Shown: piece by piece, positions 7,879 to 16,198 of the stretch
Layout of the letters: every line of letters starts with the position of its first letter
Position numbering within the stretch: the first letter of the stretch is position 1
Assembly (NCBI RefSeq): GCF_035946055.1
Contig: NZ_CP108364.1
Location: 6,634,001 to 6,698,000, forward strand
Direction: 5' to 3'
DNA length: 64,000 bases
From: Streptomyces sp. NBC_01341
GTDB lineage: Bacteria; Actinomycetota; Actinomycetes; Streptomycetales; Streptomycetaceae
Notes under the pieces: generated by a model
Seen by the model: only the letters and a program-made list of their open reading frames with translations
The model's database searches: none
Told to the model about the DNA's origin: nothing
Made by a program: the position numbers and the translations under genes

Positions 7879-9092
7879 CGGCCACCCCTTCCCGGGCGGC
7901 CGGGGAGGCCGGGCGGGCCCCGTACGCGTTCGACACGGCCGTGGACCGGCACGGCACCTGGTGCACCCAGTGGGACTACGTGGAGGACCGCTTCGGTGTA
8001 CCCGGTCTGCTGCCGTTCACGATCTCGGACATGGACTTCGAGACGGCCCCGGAGATCAGGGCCGCGCTGCGGGGTCGCCTCGACCACGGTGTGCTCGGCT
8101 ACTCGCGCTGGCGGCAGGAGGACTTCCTGTCAGCGATCGTGCACTGGTACGCCTCACGGCACTCGGCGTCCGTGGACCCCGGGTCGATCGTGTACGCCCC
8201 GTCCGTCATGTACCAGGTGTCCCAGCTGCTGCGCCTGTGGTCCCGGCCCGGCGACGGTGTGGTCGTCCACACGCCCATGTACGACGCCTTCCCCCGGACG
8301 GTGGCGGCGCACGGCAGGGAACTCCGTGAGTGCCCCCTCGACGACTGGGATGAGTTCGAGCGCCTCCTCGCGCTCCCCGACACGGCGGTGCTGCTGCTCT
8401 GTTCACCGCACAACCCGACGGGAAGGGTCTGGCAGGCGGACGAACTGGACCGGATGGCCGGGCTCTGCGCGCGGTACGGCGTGGCGGTCATCAGCGACGA
8501 GATCCACTCGGATCTGGCCCATGCCCCGCATGTCCACCGCACGTGGGTCGAGTACGGGGGTGACGGCCGCTGGGCGGTGGTCACCTCCGCGTCCAAATCG
8601 TTCAACATTCCTGCGCTGAACGGAAGTTACGGGATCATCCGCGACTCCGCCTCGCGCGAGGCGTACCTCCGGCAGCTCAAGGAGGCGGACGGCCTCTCCT
8701 CGCCGGCGGTGCTCTCGCTGGTCGGCCACATCGCCGCCTACCGGGAGGGAGCGCCGTGGCTGGACGCACTGCGCGACTATCTCGCGGGCAACCTCGCGAT
8801 GGTCGCCGCCCGGCTCCGCGAGGCCTTTCCGCAGCTCGGCTGGGAGCCTCCGCACGCGGGGTATCTCGCCTGGATCGATCTGCGGCCGCTGGGCGCAGAC
8901 GACGACGCACTGCAGCGCGAACTCGTCGAGGTGGAGAAGGTGGCCATCATGCCGGGTACGGCGTACGGCTCAGCCGGCCGGGTCCGGCTGAACGTCGGTT
9001 GCCCCCGCTCGAAGGCCGAGGCCGGGGTGGACGCACTGGTGAGGGCGCTGCGACGGCTCACCTCGGTGGAGGAGGTGCCGGACCCGGCCTGA
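7875..9092 (+). CDS. malY: PLP-dependent cystathionine beta-lyase / MalY-like aminotransferase fold enzyme
   Basis: This 405-residue fold-type I PLP enzyme has the internal aldimine lysine at Lys241 in TSASKSFNIPAL, with SDEIHSDL and LLCSPHNPTGRVW typical of the MalY/PatB group. It resembles E. coli MalY almost throughout: VDRHGTWCTQWDY, FTISDMDFETAP, GYSRWRQEDF and EKVAIMPGTAYG. MalY is a C-S beta-lyase acting on cystathionine; in E. coli it also damps the maltose activator MalT by direct binding. Streptomyces has no enterobacterial MalT system, so only the lyase role can be carried over. It follows malX with a 4-nt overlap. Confidence 0.9.
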   Translation: MTATPSRAAGEAGRAPYAFDTAVDRHGTWCTQWDYVEDRFGVPGLLPFTISDMDFETAPEIRAALRGRLDHGVLGYSRWRQEDFLSAIVHWYASRHSASVDPGSIVYAPSVMYQVSQLLRLWSRPGDGVVVHTPMYDAFPRTVAAHGRELRECPLDDWDEFERLLALPDTAVLLLCSPHNPTGRVWQADELDRMAGLCARYGVAVISDEIHSDLAHAPHVHRTWVEYGGDGRWAVVTSASKSFNIPALNGSYGIIRDSASREAYLRQLKEADGLSSPAVLSLVGHIAAYREGAPWLDALRDYLAGNLAMVAARLREAFPQLGWEPPHAGYLAWIDLRPLGADDDALQRELVEVEKVAIMPGTAYGSAGRVRLNVGCPRSKAEAGVDALVRALRRLTSVEEVPDPA

Positions 9093-9185
9093 GGGCCCGG
9101 GGCGGCCGGACGGGGCTGTGGGCGTTCGACCGTGCGCGGGGCGCCGGGTGCCGTCAGGAGCCGGACGGGGCACGGGCGTTGCGCA

Positions 9186-10388
9186 TCAGGCCGCCGGTCT
9201 GCGCACGGCGTACGCCCCCGCCCCGGCCGCCAGCAGGATCACGCAGCCCGTGAAGACCAGGCCGGCCTCGCGCAGCCCGAGCCAGGTGGCGAGCGCCCCG
9301 ACGCCCACCACCGGCACCGAGATGCCGGTGTAGGCGACGACGAAGAAGGCCGAGATCGTGCCGCCGCGGTGCTCCGGCGGCGCCGCGCCGCTGACCAGCG
9401 TGAGTGCGGCGCGGAAGGCCAGGCCCTGGCCCGTACCGCCGCACAGGGCACCGAGGACGAGCAGGAGCAGGGACTCGGCGACGAGCGAGGACGCCACGAG
9501 CAGCAGGCCCACGATGAGGATGCCGCACCCGGTGGGGAGCGCGTGGCGGGCGCTGATCCATTGCGTCAGGGACTGCCCGAAGGTCGACGCGAGGAACACC
9601 GAGAACACCACGGCGCCGGACACCGCGAGGTTGTGCACGTCGAGCGTCTGCGCGGCGAAGCTCGGCGCGACCGCCGTGAAAAGCCCGAGCAGCGCGAAGC
9701 CCGCGAACGCCGCCACCGAGGCGGACGCGAACACCCGTTTCACCTCCGGCGGCACCGCCACCCCTTGAGGAGTCAGCCGCGGCCACCGCTTCGGAGTCTT
9801 CACCGTCTCGGGCAGGAGCCAGATGATCGCGGACGCGACGGCCACGAGTCCCAGGTGGACCCAGAACGGCAGGGACAGCGGCCGGGAGCTGTACTGCGCG
9901 ATGAGGCCGGAGAGCAGCGGGCCGCAGCCGAGGCCGCCCATGTTCGCCGCTGTCGCCGCGAACCCCGCCCGTGCCTTCTGCCCGGGGCCGGCCAGCTCGA
10001 TGACGGCCGCGGTCGCCGCACCGCTGAGCAGACCGGCCGCGCACCCGGACAGCACCCGCCCCGCGAAGAGCAGTGGCAGGCCCCTCTCCAGCAGGAAGCA
10101 CCCGGCACTCGCCGCCGACAGTGCCATCGCGCACAGCAGAACCGGCCTCCGGCCGACCACGTCCGAGTAGTTCCCCGCCACCAGGAGGACCGTGATGACC
10201 GCCAGCGCGTACACCGCGAAGACGATCGTCACCAGCAGCTCGGAGAATCCGATCTGCTCCTGGTACAGGCCGTACAGCGGTGTGGGCAGGGTGGTTCCGG
10301 CCATTCCGACGGCGAAGACCACAGCCGCCGCCGCGTAGCCCGGCCGCCGGCCACCGGCCGTGGTCTTTCCGTTCTCGCGCACGTTCAC
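9186..10388 (-). CDS. MFS transporter (12 TM)
   Basis: This 400-residue membrane protein has about twelve membrane segments. MFS motifs include GNYSDVVGRRPVLL after the second segment (the conserved loop GxxSDxxGRR), AGRVLSGCAAGLLSGAATA and, in the second half, GGTGQGLAFRAALTLVSGAAPPEHRG. GTG 10388 is the likely start, shortly before VRENGKTTAGGRRPG; the ribosome site is modest (AGGGTG). It points towards the malXY pair and converges with it. It lies just downstream (80 nt) of the ABC exporter gene, so the two may be co-transcribed. The substrate is unknown; the subgroup is usually linked to drug or metabolite efflux. Confidence 0.85.
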   Translation of the reverse strand: MNVRENGKTTAGGRRPGYAAAAVVFAVGMAGTTLPTPLYGLYQEQIGFSELLVTIVFAVYALAVITVLLVAGNYSDVVGRRPVLLCAMALSAASAGCFLLERGLPLLFAGRVLSGCAAGLLSGAATAAVIELAGPGQKARAGFAATAANMGGLGCGPLLSGLIAQYSSRPLSLPFWVHLGLVAVASAIIWLLPETVKTPKRWPRLTPQGVAVPPEVKRVFASASVAAFAGFALLGLFTAVAPSFAAQTLDVHNLAVSGAVVFSVFLASTFGQSLTQWISARHALPTGCGILIVGLLLVASSLVAESLLLLVLGALCGGTGQGLAFRAALTLVSGAAPPEHRGGTISAFFVVAYTGISVPVVGVGALATWLGLREAGLVFTGCVILLAAGAGAYAVRRPAA

Positions 10389-10468
10389 GCAGGTCACCCT
10401 ACGAGCGGCACCTCGCTGCGGCAGTCCCCCGCACCGCTCGGCGCGCCGCCCCAAGCAAACGCGCCCGG

Positions 10469-12466
10469 TCACCGCTCCGTGGGGTGTCCGGCCGGGCCGC
10501 CCGGACGTGGCACAGCGCCACGGGGCTCCGGGGCGTACTGCGCGGCCTGCGTGGTGAACATGGCGGCGTAGCGCCCCCGGGCAGCCATGAGTTCGTGATG
10601 GCTGCCCTGCTCGGTGAGGCGGCCCCGGTCGAGTACGTAGATGGTGTCCGCCTCCCGGACACCGGACATGCGATGGGTCACGAGGACGACCGCCCTGTCC
10701 GGTCCGGCCAGCCGGCGGACCGCGTCGAAGGCGGCGATCTCGGCCTCGGGGTCGAGGGCCGAGGTGGGTTCGTCGACGATGAGGACGCTGTCCGCCCGGC
10801 CGGTCACCGTGCGCCAGTGGGTGCGGGCCAGCCCCAGCTTCTGCCATTCGCCACCCGAGAGCTCGGAGGCCCCGCGGAAGACGCGGGCCAGAAGACTGTC
10901 CAGGCCGCGGGGGAGTTTCGCGAGCACCGGGGAGGCTCCCGCGTAGTCGACCGAGGGCCGCAGGTCCTGGTGTCCTGCGTGCCGGTGAGGGCGCCCGATG
11001 CGGATGTTGAGGCCCGCGGTCACCGGCCACCGCTGGAAGTCCTGGGTGAGCAGCGCCACCCGGTCGAACACCTGTGAACGGTCGAGGGCGGACAGCTCCG
11101 CCGAGCCCCAGCGCACCGTGCCGCTCTGCGGGAGCAGCAGCCCGGCGAGCACCTTCATCAGTGTGCTCTTGCCCGAGCCGTTCTCACCCACGACGGCCGT
11201 CACCGATCCCATGGGAAGGGCCATCGAGACGCCGTCCAGCGCCGGGTCGTCGCGTTCCGGGTAGCGGTAGGTGACCTTGTCCAGCACGATCTGCCCCACC
11301 CGCTCCGGCAGGTCCTCCCCGTCATCGGGGATCGACCTTCGCGCGGCCCCGGCCAGGAACCGGTCGTGGTCCCGTACGTAGAGGCTCTCCTCGTGCAGCT
11401 GGTTGATGTTCATGACCAGGGCACCCAGGCCCGCCGACCCCGACCGCACGGCGATCACCGCGGTCCCGGCGACGGCCAGACCCATGTGGCCGGTCATGAT
11501 CAGCCAGAGCATCACGCCGTAGGTGCAGGTCGTCGCCAGGCCGGACAGCGCGGCGGCCGCCAGCTCCGTCATCGCCTTCCCGTTCGCCAGCCGCTTCTGC
11601 TCGGCCTCGGCGCTCAGGGCCATGACGCGGTACTTGTCGAGGAGGAAGGAGCCGACGCCGTGGATCCGGACCTCCTGGGCCGCGCTGCGCTCCGTCAGCA
11701 GATTCCCGATCAGGCGGCCGGCGCGGATGTGCTCCACCCACGTCATCACCGACACGTAGCGCTGCTGGGCCACCCTCATCGCACCCCAGCCACGAGGCGC
11801 CGCGATCAGCAGCAGCATCGGGAGCAGGGCCGGGTGCAGGACGGTCAGGATGCTCGCCGTCGCGACCAGGGAGATGGTGCCGTTCAGCGCGGCCACGCAC
11901 GCCCCGATCATGCGCCGTGCCGACGCCGCACCGTACTGGGCCACGTCGATCAGCCGACGGAACTCCGGGTCCTCGATGGCCTCCAGCTCCACCACCGTCG
12001 CCGCGGCCAGGTACTCGGTGGTCGCGATCCGTTCGACCAGCGGCTCCAGGCGGCCGGCCCGGGAAGTGGAGAGCCCGGCGAGACCGGCGTTGGCCACGGC
12101 GACGCCGGCGGCGACGACCAGGGCGGGCACCGCGGCGCGCAGCCTGTCGGCCGGGTCCCCGCCGCCGAGCAGGGCGTGCATGACGGAATTGACCGCCAGG
12201 AGGCCCACGGCCGCGGCGACGCCCTGCCCCACTTCACTGACGCCGACGACGAGGAGCGCCGGCCGGTCGGCGGCCCACGCCCGGCGCAGTGTGCTTGCCA
12301 CCAGGCGGGGCATCGCCCTGATCGCCGAGAGCATCGTGAGCTCCAGCCGGGCACTCTCGTGCTCGGAGAAGCCCATGTCGTAGCGCAACGGTCCGCCGAA
12401 CAGCTCCTGTTCGGCCTCGGAGACCGTCGGCTCGAGCGCCCGGACCCGTCGGAACAACTTCCTCAA
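10469..12466 (-). CDS. ABC exporter, fused membrane and ATPase domains
   Basis: This 665-residue half-transporter has an N-terminal exporter membrane domain (about residues 50-350, six segments) and a C-terminal ATPase domain. ATPase motifs are Walker A GENGSGKST (about 425), Q-loop LTQDFQRW, signature ELSGGEWQKLGLAR, Walker B VLIVDEPTSALDPE and H-loop VTHRMSG. TTG 12466 is chosen because GAGGAGG stands 6 nt upstream and the coding pattern begins there. Members work as dimers exporting peptides, lipids or drugs. The LSGGEWQKLGLAR type is common next to lanthipeptide and other peptide clusters, but I find no precursor peptide or modification enzyme nearby. The substrate is unknown. Confidence 0.88.
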   Translation of the reverse strand: MRKLFRRVRALEPTVSEAEQELFGGPLRYDMGFSEHESARLELTMLSAIRAMPRLVASTLRRAWAADRPALLVVGVSEVGQGVAAAVGLLAVNSVMHALLGGGDPADRLRAAVPALVVAAGVAVANAGLAGLSTSRAGRLEPLVERIATTEYLAAATVVELEAIEDPEFRRLIDVAQYGAASARRMIGACVAALNGTISLVATASILTVLHPALLPMLLLIAAPRGWGAMRVAQQRYVSVMTWVEHIRAGRLIGNLLTERSAAQEVRIHGVGSFLLDKYRVMALSAEAEQKRLANGKAMTELAAAALSGLATTCTYGVMLWLIMTGHMGLAVAGTAVIAVRSGSAGLGALVMNINQLHEESLYVRDHDRFLAGAARRSIPDDGEDLPERVGQIVLDKVTYRYPERDDPALDGVSMALPMGSVTAVVGENGSGKSTLMKVLAGLLLPQSGTVRWGSAELSALDRSQVFDRVALLTQDFQRWPVTAGLNIRIGRPHRHAGHQDLRPSVDYAGASPVLAKLPRGLDSLLARVFRGASELSGGEWQKLGLARTHWRTVTGRADSVLIVDEPTSALDPEAEIAAFDAVRRLAGPDRAVVLVTHRMSGVREADTIYVLDRGRLTEQGSHHELMAARGRYAAMFTTQAAQYAPEPRGAVPRPGGPAGHPTER

Positions 12467-12785
12467 CTGCCGCCTCCTCGGGTGAGGTCCGGTGAGTTCA
12501 GCACCGGGTACGAAGGGTCCTCGGCAGGCTGCGGACGACCGCCTCCTCTCATCGGACGCCCCGCCGCGGGACGGTTCCCTCTGCCCGTAGACGATCCCCG
12601 GCGCGAGCCTCGGAGACCAGACGGCCGAGCACGCCCGCCGAAGCGAAGCGGGCAACAGGGGGGCGCGCGGGGGGTGCGCGGCACGTGGCCGCGGGGCGAC
12701 CGACGGGACGGCGGCCCGGTGGAGTGCGACTCGGCGGCGCCGCCCGTGGGAGGTGAACGGACGCAGAAGCCGGCCTGTCCGGGGA
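12467..12785. other. Gene-free stretch between SDR and ABC exporter
   Basis: I searched both strands for a short precursor-peptide gene for the neighbouring exporter. I found none with a ribosome site; frames here are arginine/proline-rich shadows. The stretch should hold the exporter promoter, but no repeat stands out. Confidence 0.5.
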
Positions 12786-13583
12786 TCAGGCGTCGCGCCA
12801 TCCTCCGTCGACGCGCAGGGTCGTGCCGTTGATGTACCCGGCCCCGGCGCCCGCGACGAATGCCACCAGCCGGGCGTAGTCTCCGGGCCTGCCTATCCGC
12901 CCGGAGTCGTTGGGTGCCAGGTTGTCGACGACATGCGGTTCGATCTCGTCCCAGGTGTCGCCCCAGCCCTTCTCCCGGCCGAGCCCGGTGAGCATCTTCT
13001 GGGTGGCGGGGACGAGGATGCCGCCCGCCGCAACCGCGTTCGACGTGACGCCGGTGCGCGCCAGCTCGCGGGCGAGCGAGGCCGCGAGGTTGTCCCTGGC
13101 GGCGTTGGACGCGGCGTAGTGGGGCTGACTCGCCTGGGGCAGGTGTCCCGTGACGCTGCTGATCTGGATCACCCGCCCCCAGCGGCGTTCCCGCATGGCC
13201 GGCACGAACCGCTGGATCATGCGTACGCCGGCGATGACGTTGACGTTGTAGATGTCCGCCCACTCGGAGGGCGACGTGCCGCCCCAGTCGGCGGCGGGAT
13301 CGTAGACACCGGCGTTGTTGACCAGGATGTCCACCGGCCCGCCGGCGAGCGCCGCCGCCGCGACCGCGTCCGCTCCGGCGTCCGTCCCGATGTCCCCGAT
13401 GGCCACGGTGGCGCTACCGCCCGCTCCGCGGACGGCCTTCGCGACCGCCTCGGCCCTCGCCTCGTCCCGCCCGTGCACCACGACGGCCGCTCCCTCGGCC
13501 GCCAACTGCTCCACGATCTCCGCGCCGAGGCCCGCGCTCGACCCCGTGACGAGCGCTCGCCTGCCTTGCAGTTCCAGGTTCAT
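12786..13583 (-). CDS. Short-chain dehydrogenase/reductase with altered YxxxK motif
   Basis: This 265-residue classical SDR has the nucleotide-binding TGSSAGLGAEI (about residues 13-23), NNAG (about 89), an ISS serine (about 142) and a C-terminal GxxxRVDGGWR. The catalytic Tyr156 is present, but the lysine four residues on is asparagine (YAASN, codon AAC), so the usual YxxxK proton relay is incomplete. It is otherwise full length with a good AAGGGG ribosome site. It may be a weak or specialised oxidoreductase, or a non-enzymatic family member. An operator-like inverted repeat lies about 100 nt upstream at 13680-13697. The substrate is not predictable. Confidence 0.85.
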   Translation of the reverse strand: MNLELQGRRALVTGSSAGLGAEIVEQLAAEGAAVVVHGRDEARAEAVAKAVRGAGGSATVAIGDIGTDAGADAVAAAALAGGPVDILVNNAGVYDPAADWGGTSPSEWADIYNVNVIAGVRMIQRFVPAMRERRWGRVIQISSVTGHLPQASQPHYAASNAARDNLAASLARELARTGVTSNAVAAGGILVPATQKMLTGLGREKGWGDTWDEIEPHVVDNLAPNDSGRIGRPGDYARLVAFVAGAGAGYINGTTLRVDGGWRDA

Positions 13584-13679
13584 CGCACTGTTCCCCTTCT
13601 TCCGGACGATTCACGACGGCGGCCCGCTCCGGAATCACGGAGTGCGGGGCGCTTCTGCGTCCAAGGTGCGGCAAACAAA

Positions 13680-13697
13680 ATGGACCGGCAAGTCCAT
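13680..13697. promoter_or_regulatory. Inverted repeat ATGGAC-N6-GTCCAT, candidate operator
   Basis: Perfect 6-bp arms with a 6-nt spacer lie in an AT-rich patch (AACAAAATGGAC...GTCCATAAAG) between the SDR and the polyprenyl synthase stop. The geometry suits a TetR or MarR dimer. It is probably in the SDR promoter; no matching regulator gene is adjacent. Confidence 0.45.
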
Positions 13698-13725
13698 AAA
13701 GTGGGTGCCACCGTGCCTGCCCGGG

Positions 13726-14841
13726 TCACACCGTGCGGTGAAGCAGGAAACCCAGCAGTCCCTCCGCCTCGCGCGCGGCCTCGGGGGCGAGGGGCACGCT
13801 GCGCAGGCAGGCCCGGGCGGCGTCGAGGTGGCGGCGCGCCTCCGCCACCGTGGCGGTGCGGCCGCCGCACGCCTCGACCAGTGCTGCGGCGTCCTTCGCG
13901 CGCTCCCCGTCGAGGCGACGCGAGGATGTCAGGAGCGCGAGGAGGTTCCCGGAGTGGACCGTGTCCGCGGCGAGCGCCGCCAGCACGGGGTAGGTCTTCT
14001 TGTGCTGCCGCAGGTCGCTGTGCACCGGTTTCCCCGTCACCTCGGGGTCGCCCCAGATGCCGAGCAGATCGTCGACGGCCTGGAAGGCCACCCCCAGGTG
14101 ACGCCCCGCCAGGTCGAGCGCGGTGACCGTCCGGGCGGGAGCCCCGCCCAGCTGAGCGCCGAGCGCCGCCGCGCAGCCCAGCAGGGTCCCCGTCTTGAGT
14201 TCCGCCATGGCCCGGTACTCCGCGGGCCGGACCACCTCGGGACCCGTCCACGGGCGGGACTCGAAGAGCAGGTCCTCCGCCTGGCCGCGCACCAGTTCGC
14301 CGAGTGTCTCCGACAGGCGTCCGACAAGCGCGCCCGCACGGGGACCCGGCACCTCGGCGAGGGTCTGCACGGCGAGTGCGAGGAGCGCGTCGCCCGCGAG
14401 CACGGCGGGCCCTGTACCGTACGCCTTCCACACCGTCTCCCGCCGGCGCCGTGTGACGTCCCCGTCCATGATGTCGTCGTGCATCAGCGAGAAGGCGTGG
14501 ACCAGTTCGACCGCGACCGCGCCGGGGACGGCGCTCTCCCCGGGAGCGCCGACGGCCTCGGCGCACAGCACGGCGAGAGCCAGACGGACACCCTTGCCCT
14601 CGGAGGACGGATCCCTCGGCGCGCCCCCGGCCTCGCACCAGCCGAGCGAGAAAGCCGCCATCTCGCCGGTCCACGGATGGAGCCGCCCTATCGCGGCGGA
14701 CAACGCGGGGCGTACCAGCGCACGGCAACGGGCCAGTGTGCGCCGGGCGTCGACCCCGGGCGCCGGAGGCGTGGTGTCCGAGCAGCCGGTGACCGCCCGG
14801 GGGGTCGCGTTCCCTGCCCGCGCGGTCGTCGGGGAGCTCAT
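13726..14841 (-). CDS. Polyprenyl (E-isoprenyl) diphosphate synthase
   Basis: This 371-residue all-helical prenyltransferase elongates IPP/DMAPP to a linear diphosphate. The first aspartate-rich motif is HDDIMDGDVTRR (about residue 120). The second is AVDDLLGIWGDPEVTGKP, the DDxxG variant common in actinobacterial GGPP-type enzymes. Product length cannot be read with confidence. The N-terminal 30 residues are disordered-looking. Its ATG overlaps the stop of the upstream TPR gene (ATGA), so the pair is translationally coupled. No terpene cyclase or phytoene synthase is beside it. Confidence 0.9.
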   Translation of the reverse strand: MSSPTTARAGNATPRAVTGCSDTTPPAPGVDARRTLARCRALVRPALSAAIGRLHPWTGEMAAFSLGWCEAGGAPRDPSSEGKGVRLALAVLCAEAVGAPGESAVPGAVAVELVHAFSLMHDDIMDGDVTRRRRETVWKAYGTGPAVLAGDALLALAVQTLAEVPGPRAGALVGRLSETLGELVRGQAEDLLFESRPWTGPEVVRPAEYRAMAELKTGTLLGCAAALGAQLGGAPARTVTALDLAGRHLGVAFQAVDDLLGIWGDPEVTGKPVHSDLRQHKKTYPVLAALAADTVHSGNLLALLTSSRRLDGERAKDAAALVEACGGRTATVAEARRHLDAARACLRSVPLAPEAAREAEGLLGFLLHRTV

Positions 14842-15944
14842 CGCGCCGTCGCTTCCTCGACGCGCCTGTCCTCGCCCGGGAAGGGGCCCACCCCCAGCTC
14901 GTCCGTCGCCCTGTCGACCATGTCCCGTGCGTGCCGCAGGCCGATCCTGTCCAGGGTCCGGCGCAGGTCGGCCAGTTCGACGGCCGTCTCGGCCGGATTC
15001 CGTCCGAGCCGGGCCAGCGACTTGGCCAGACCGAGCCTCGCGAGCGCGGTGCCGCGCGGTTCGTTCATCTCCCGGAACCCCGCGAGAGCCTGCGCGTAGT
15101 CGTCCCGGGCCTGCGCGTACCGCCCGGCCCGGTAGCGCACGTTGCCGCGCATCTTGAGGTTGTACGCCAGCGCGCTGGACAGATTCATCTCACGGCACAC
15201 CGACTCGGCCTCGGCGAGCAGGGCCAGCGCGCGGTCCACGTCTCCATCGCGCACGGACACCACGTCGGCGATTCCCCGCAGCGCCCATGCCCGCCCCCGA
15301 CGGTCGTCGGCCCGGCCCGCCGTGTCGGCCGCCTCCTCGAAGAGGGCCAGCGCCCGGTCGTACGAGCCGGTGTTCCGGTGCATCTGGGCGATGCCCTCCA
15401 GCGCCCACACCGTGTGCCTGGCCTCTCCGCGCCTTCGTGCCTCGGCCAGCAGCTGTTCGTGCAGTTCACCGACGGCCTGGTAGTCGCCCTGGATGCGTCC
15501 GGTCTCCGCGAGACCGGCCAGCGAGTAACCCCGCACGACCACATCACCCCCGCGTTCGCCGAGTTCCGCCGCGAGCCCGAGCAGCCGGTAGGCCAGGGCG
15601 AGCGAGCCCCTCTGCCGGGCGAGCGTGCCACCGCTCCACAGTGCCCATGCCATCGCCCCGGTGTCCCCGGCCGAGCGCGCCGCGCGGTAACTCGCCTTCC
15701 AGGCGCGGTCGGCGTCCGCCACGCGCCCCAGCCGCCGGTACGCCTCCGCCACGGCCAGTCCGCAGCGCGCCACGTCCACCGGCTGCCGCGCCCGCTCTGC
15801 CGCCCGCAGCTCCTCGACGCCCTTCGCCAGTACGTCGGTGAGCGAGGAGTTCACCGACAACGAGCCGAGCGCTCCCTGGTATTCGGGGGCGAACGCCTTG
15901 TCCGTCGGTCGCTGCTGCTGAGTCACCGGTGTCACCTGTTCCAC
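14838..15944 (-). CDS. TPR-repeat protein
   Basis: This 368-residue soluble protein is built mainly of tetratricopeptide repeats from about residue 55 to 330, with repeated 40-residue units such as GDYQAVGELHEQLLAEA, GSYDRALALFEEAADTA and GRYAQARDDYAQALAGF. There is no DNA-binding or ATPase domain, so it is not an AfsR-type regulator. TPR proteins act as protein-binding scaffolds. The four-base overlap with the prenyl diphosphate synthase downstream implies a shared job, for instance docking that enzyme, but this is inference. Confidence 0.82.
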   Translation of the reverse strand: MEQVTPVTQQQRPTDKAFAPEYQGALGSLSVNSSLTDVLAKGVEELRAAERARQPVDVARCGLAVAEAYRRLGRVADADRAWKASYRAARSAGDTGAMAWALWSGGTLARQRGSLALAYRLLGLAAELGERGGDVVVRGYSLAGLAETGRIQGDYQAVGELHEQLLAEARRRGEARHTVWALEGIAQMHRNTGSYDRALALFEEAADTAGRADDRRGRAWALRGIADVVSVRDGDVDRALALLAEAESVCREMNLSSALAYNLKMRGNVRYRAGRYAQARDDYAQALAGFREMNEPRGTALARLGLAKSLARLGRNPAETAVELADLRRTLDRIGLRHARDMVDRATDELGVGPFPGEDRRVEEATAR

Positions 15945-16198
15945 TCGCCCGTCCTCGGAATCCGTCGTCCCGGCGGTGGTCGGCCGCCGGGACGATCACG
16001 ACGGTACGAAGCGGCGCGGGGTAGCCGAATCCCTCCCCGTACGGGTCCTGCGCGTGGTACCTGAGTGCCACCGGGAGGGGGTCGGTCTCGTCAGCGCGAC
16101 GGACGACGGAGCGCCGGCGTCCGGTCGCCCCGCCTCGCCAAGTGACCGCGTCGCACCGGCTGATACGGTCGGTCACCGGTGACGGCGAACGGGGCGCG

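Noticed and set aside
12467..12785. RiPP precursor peptide for the ABC exporter
   Set aside because: No short ORF with a ribosome site and leader/core character was found on either strand.
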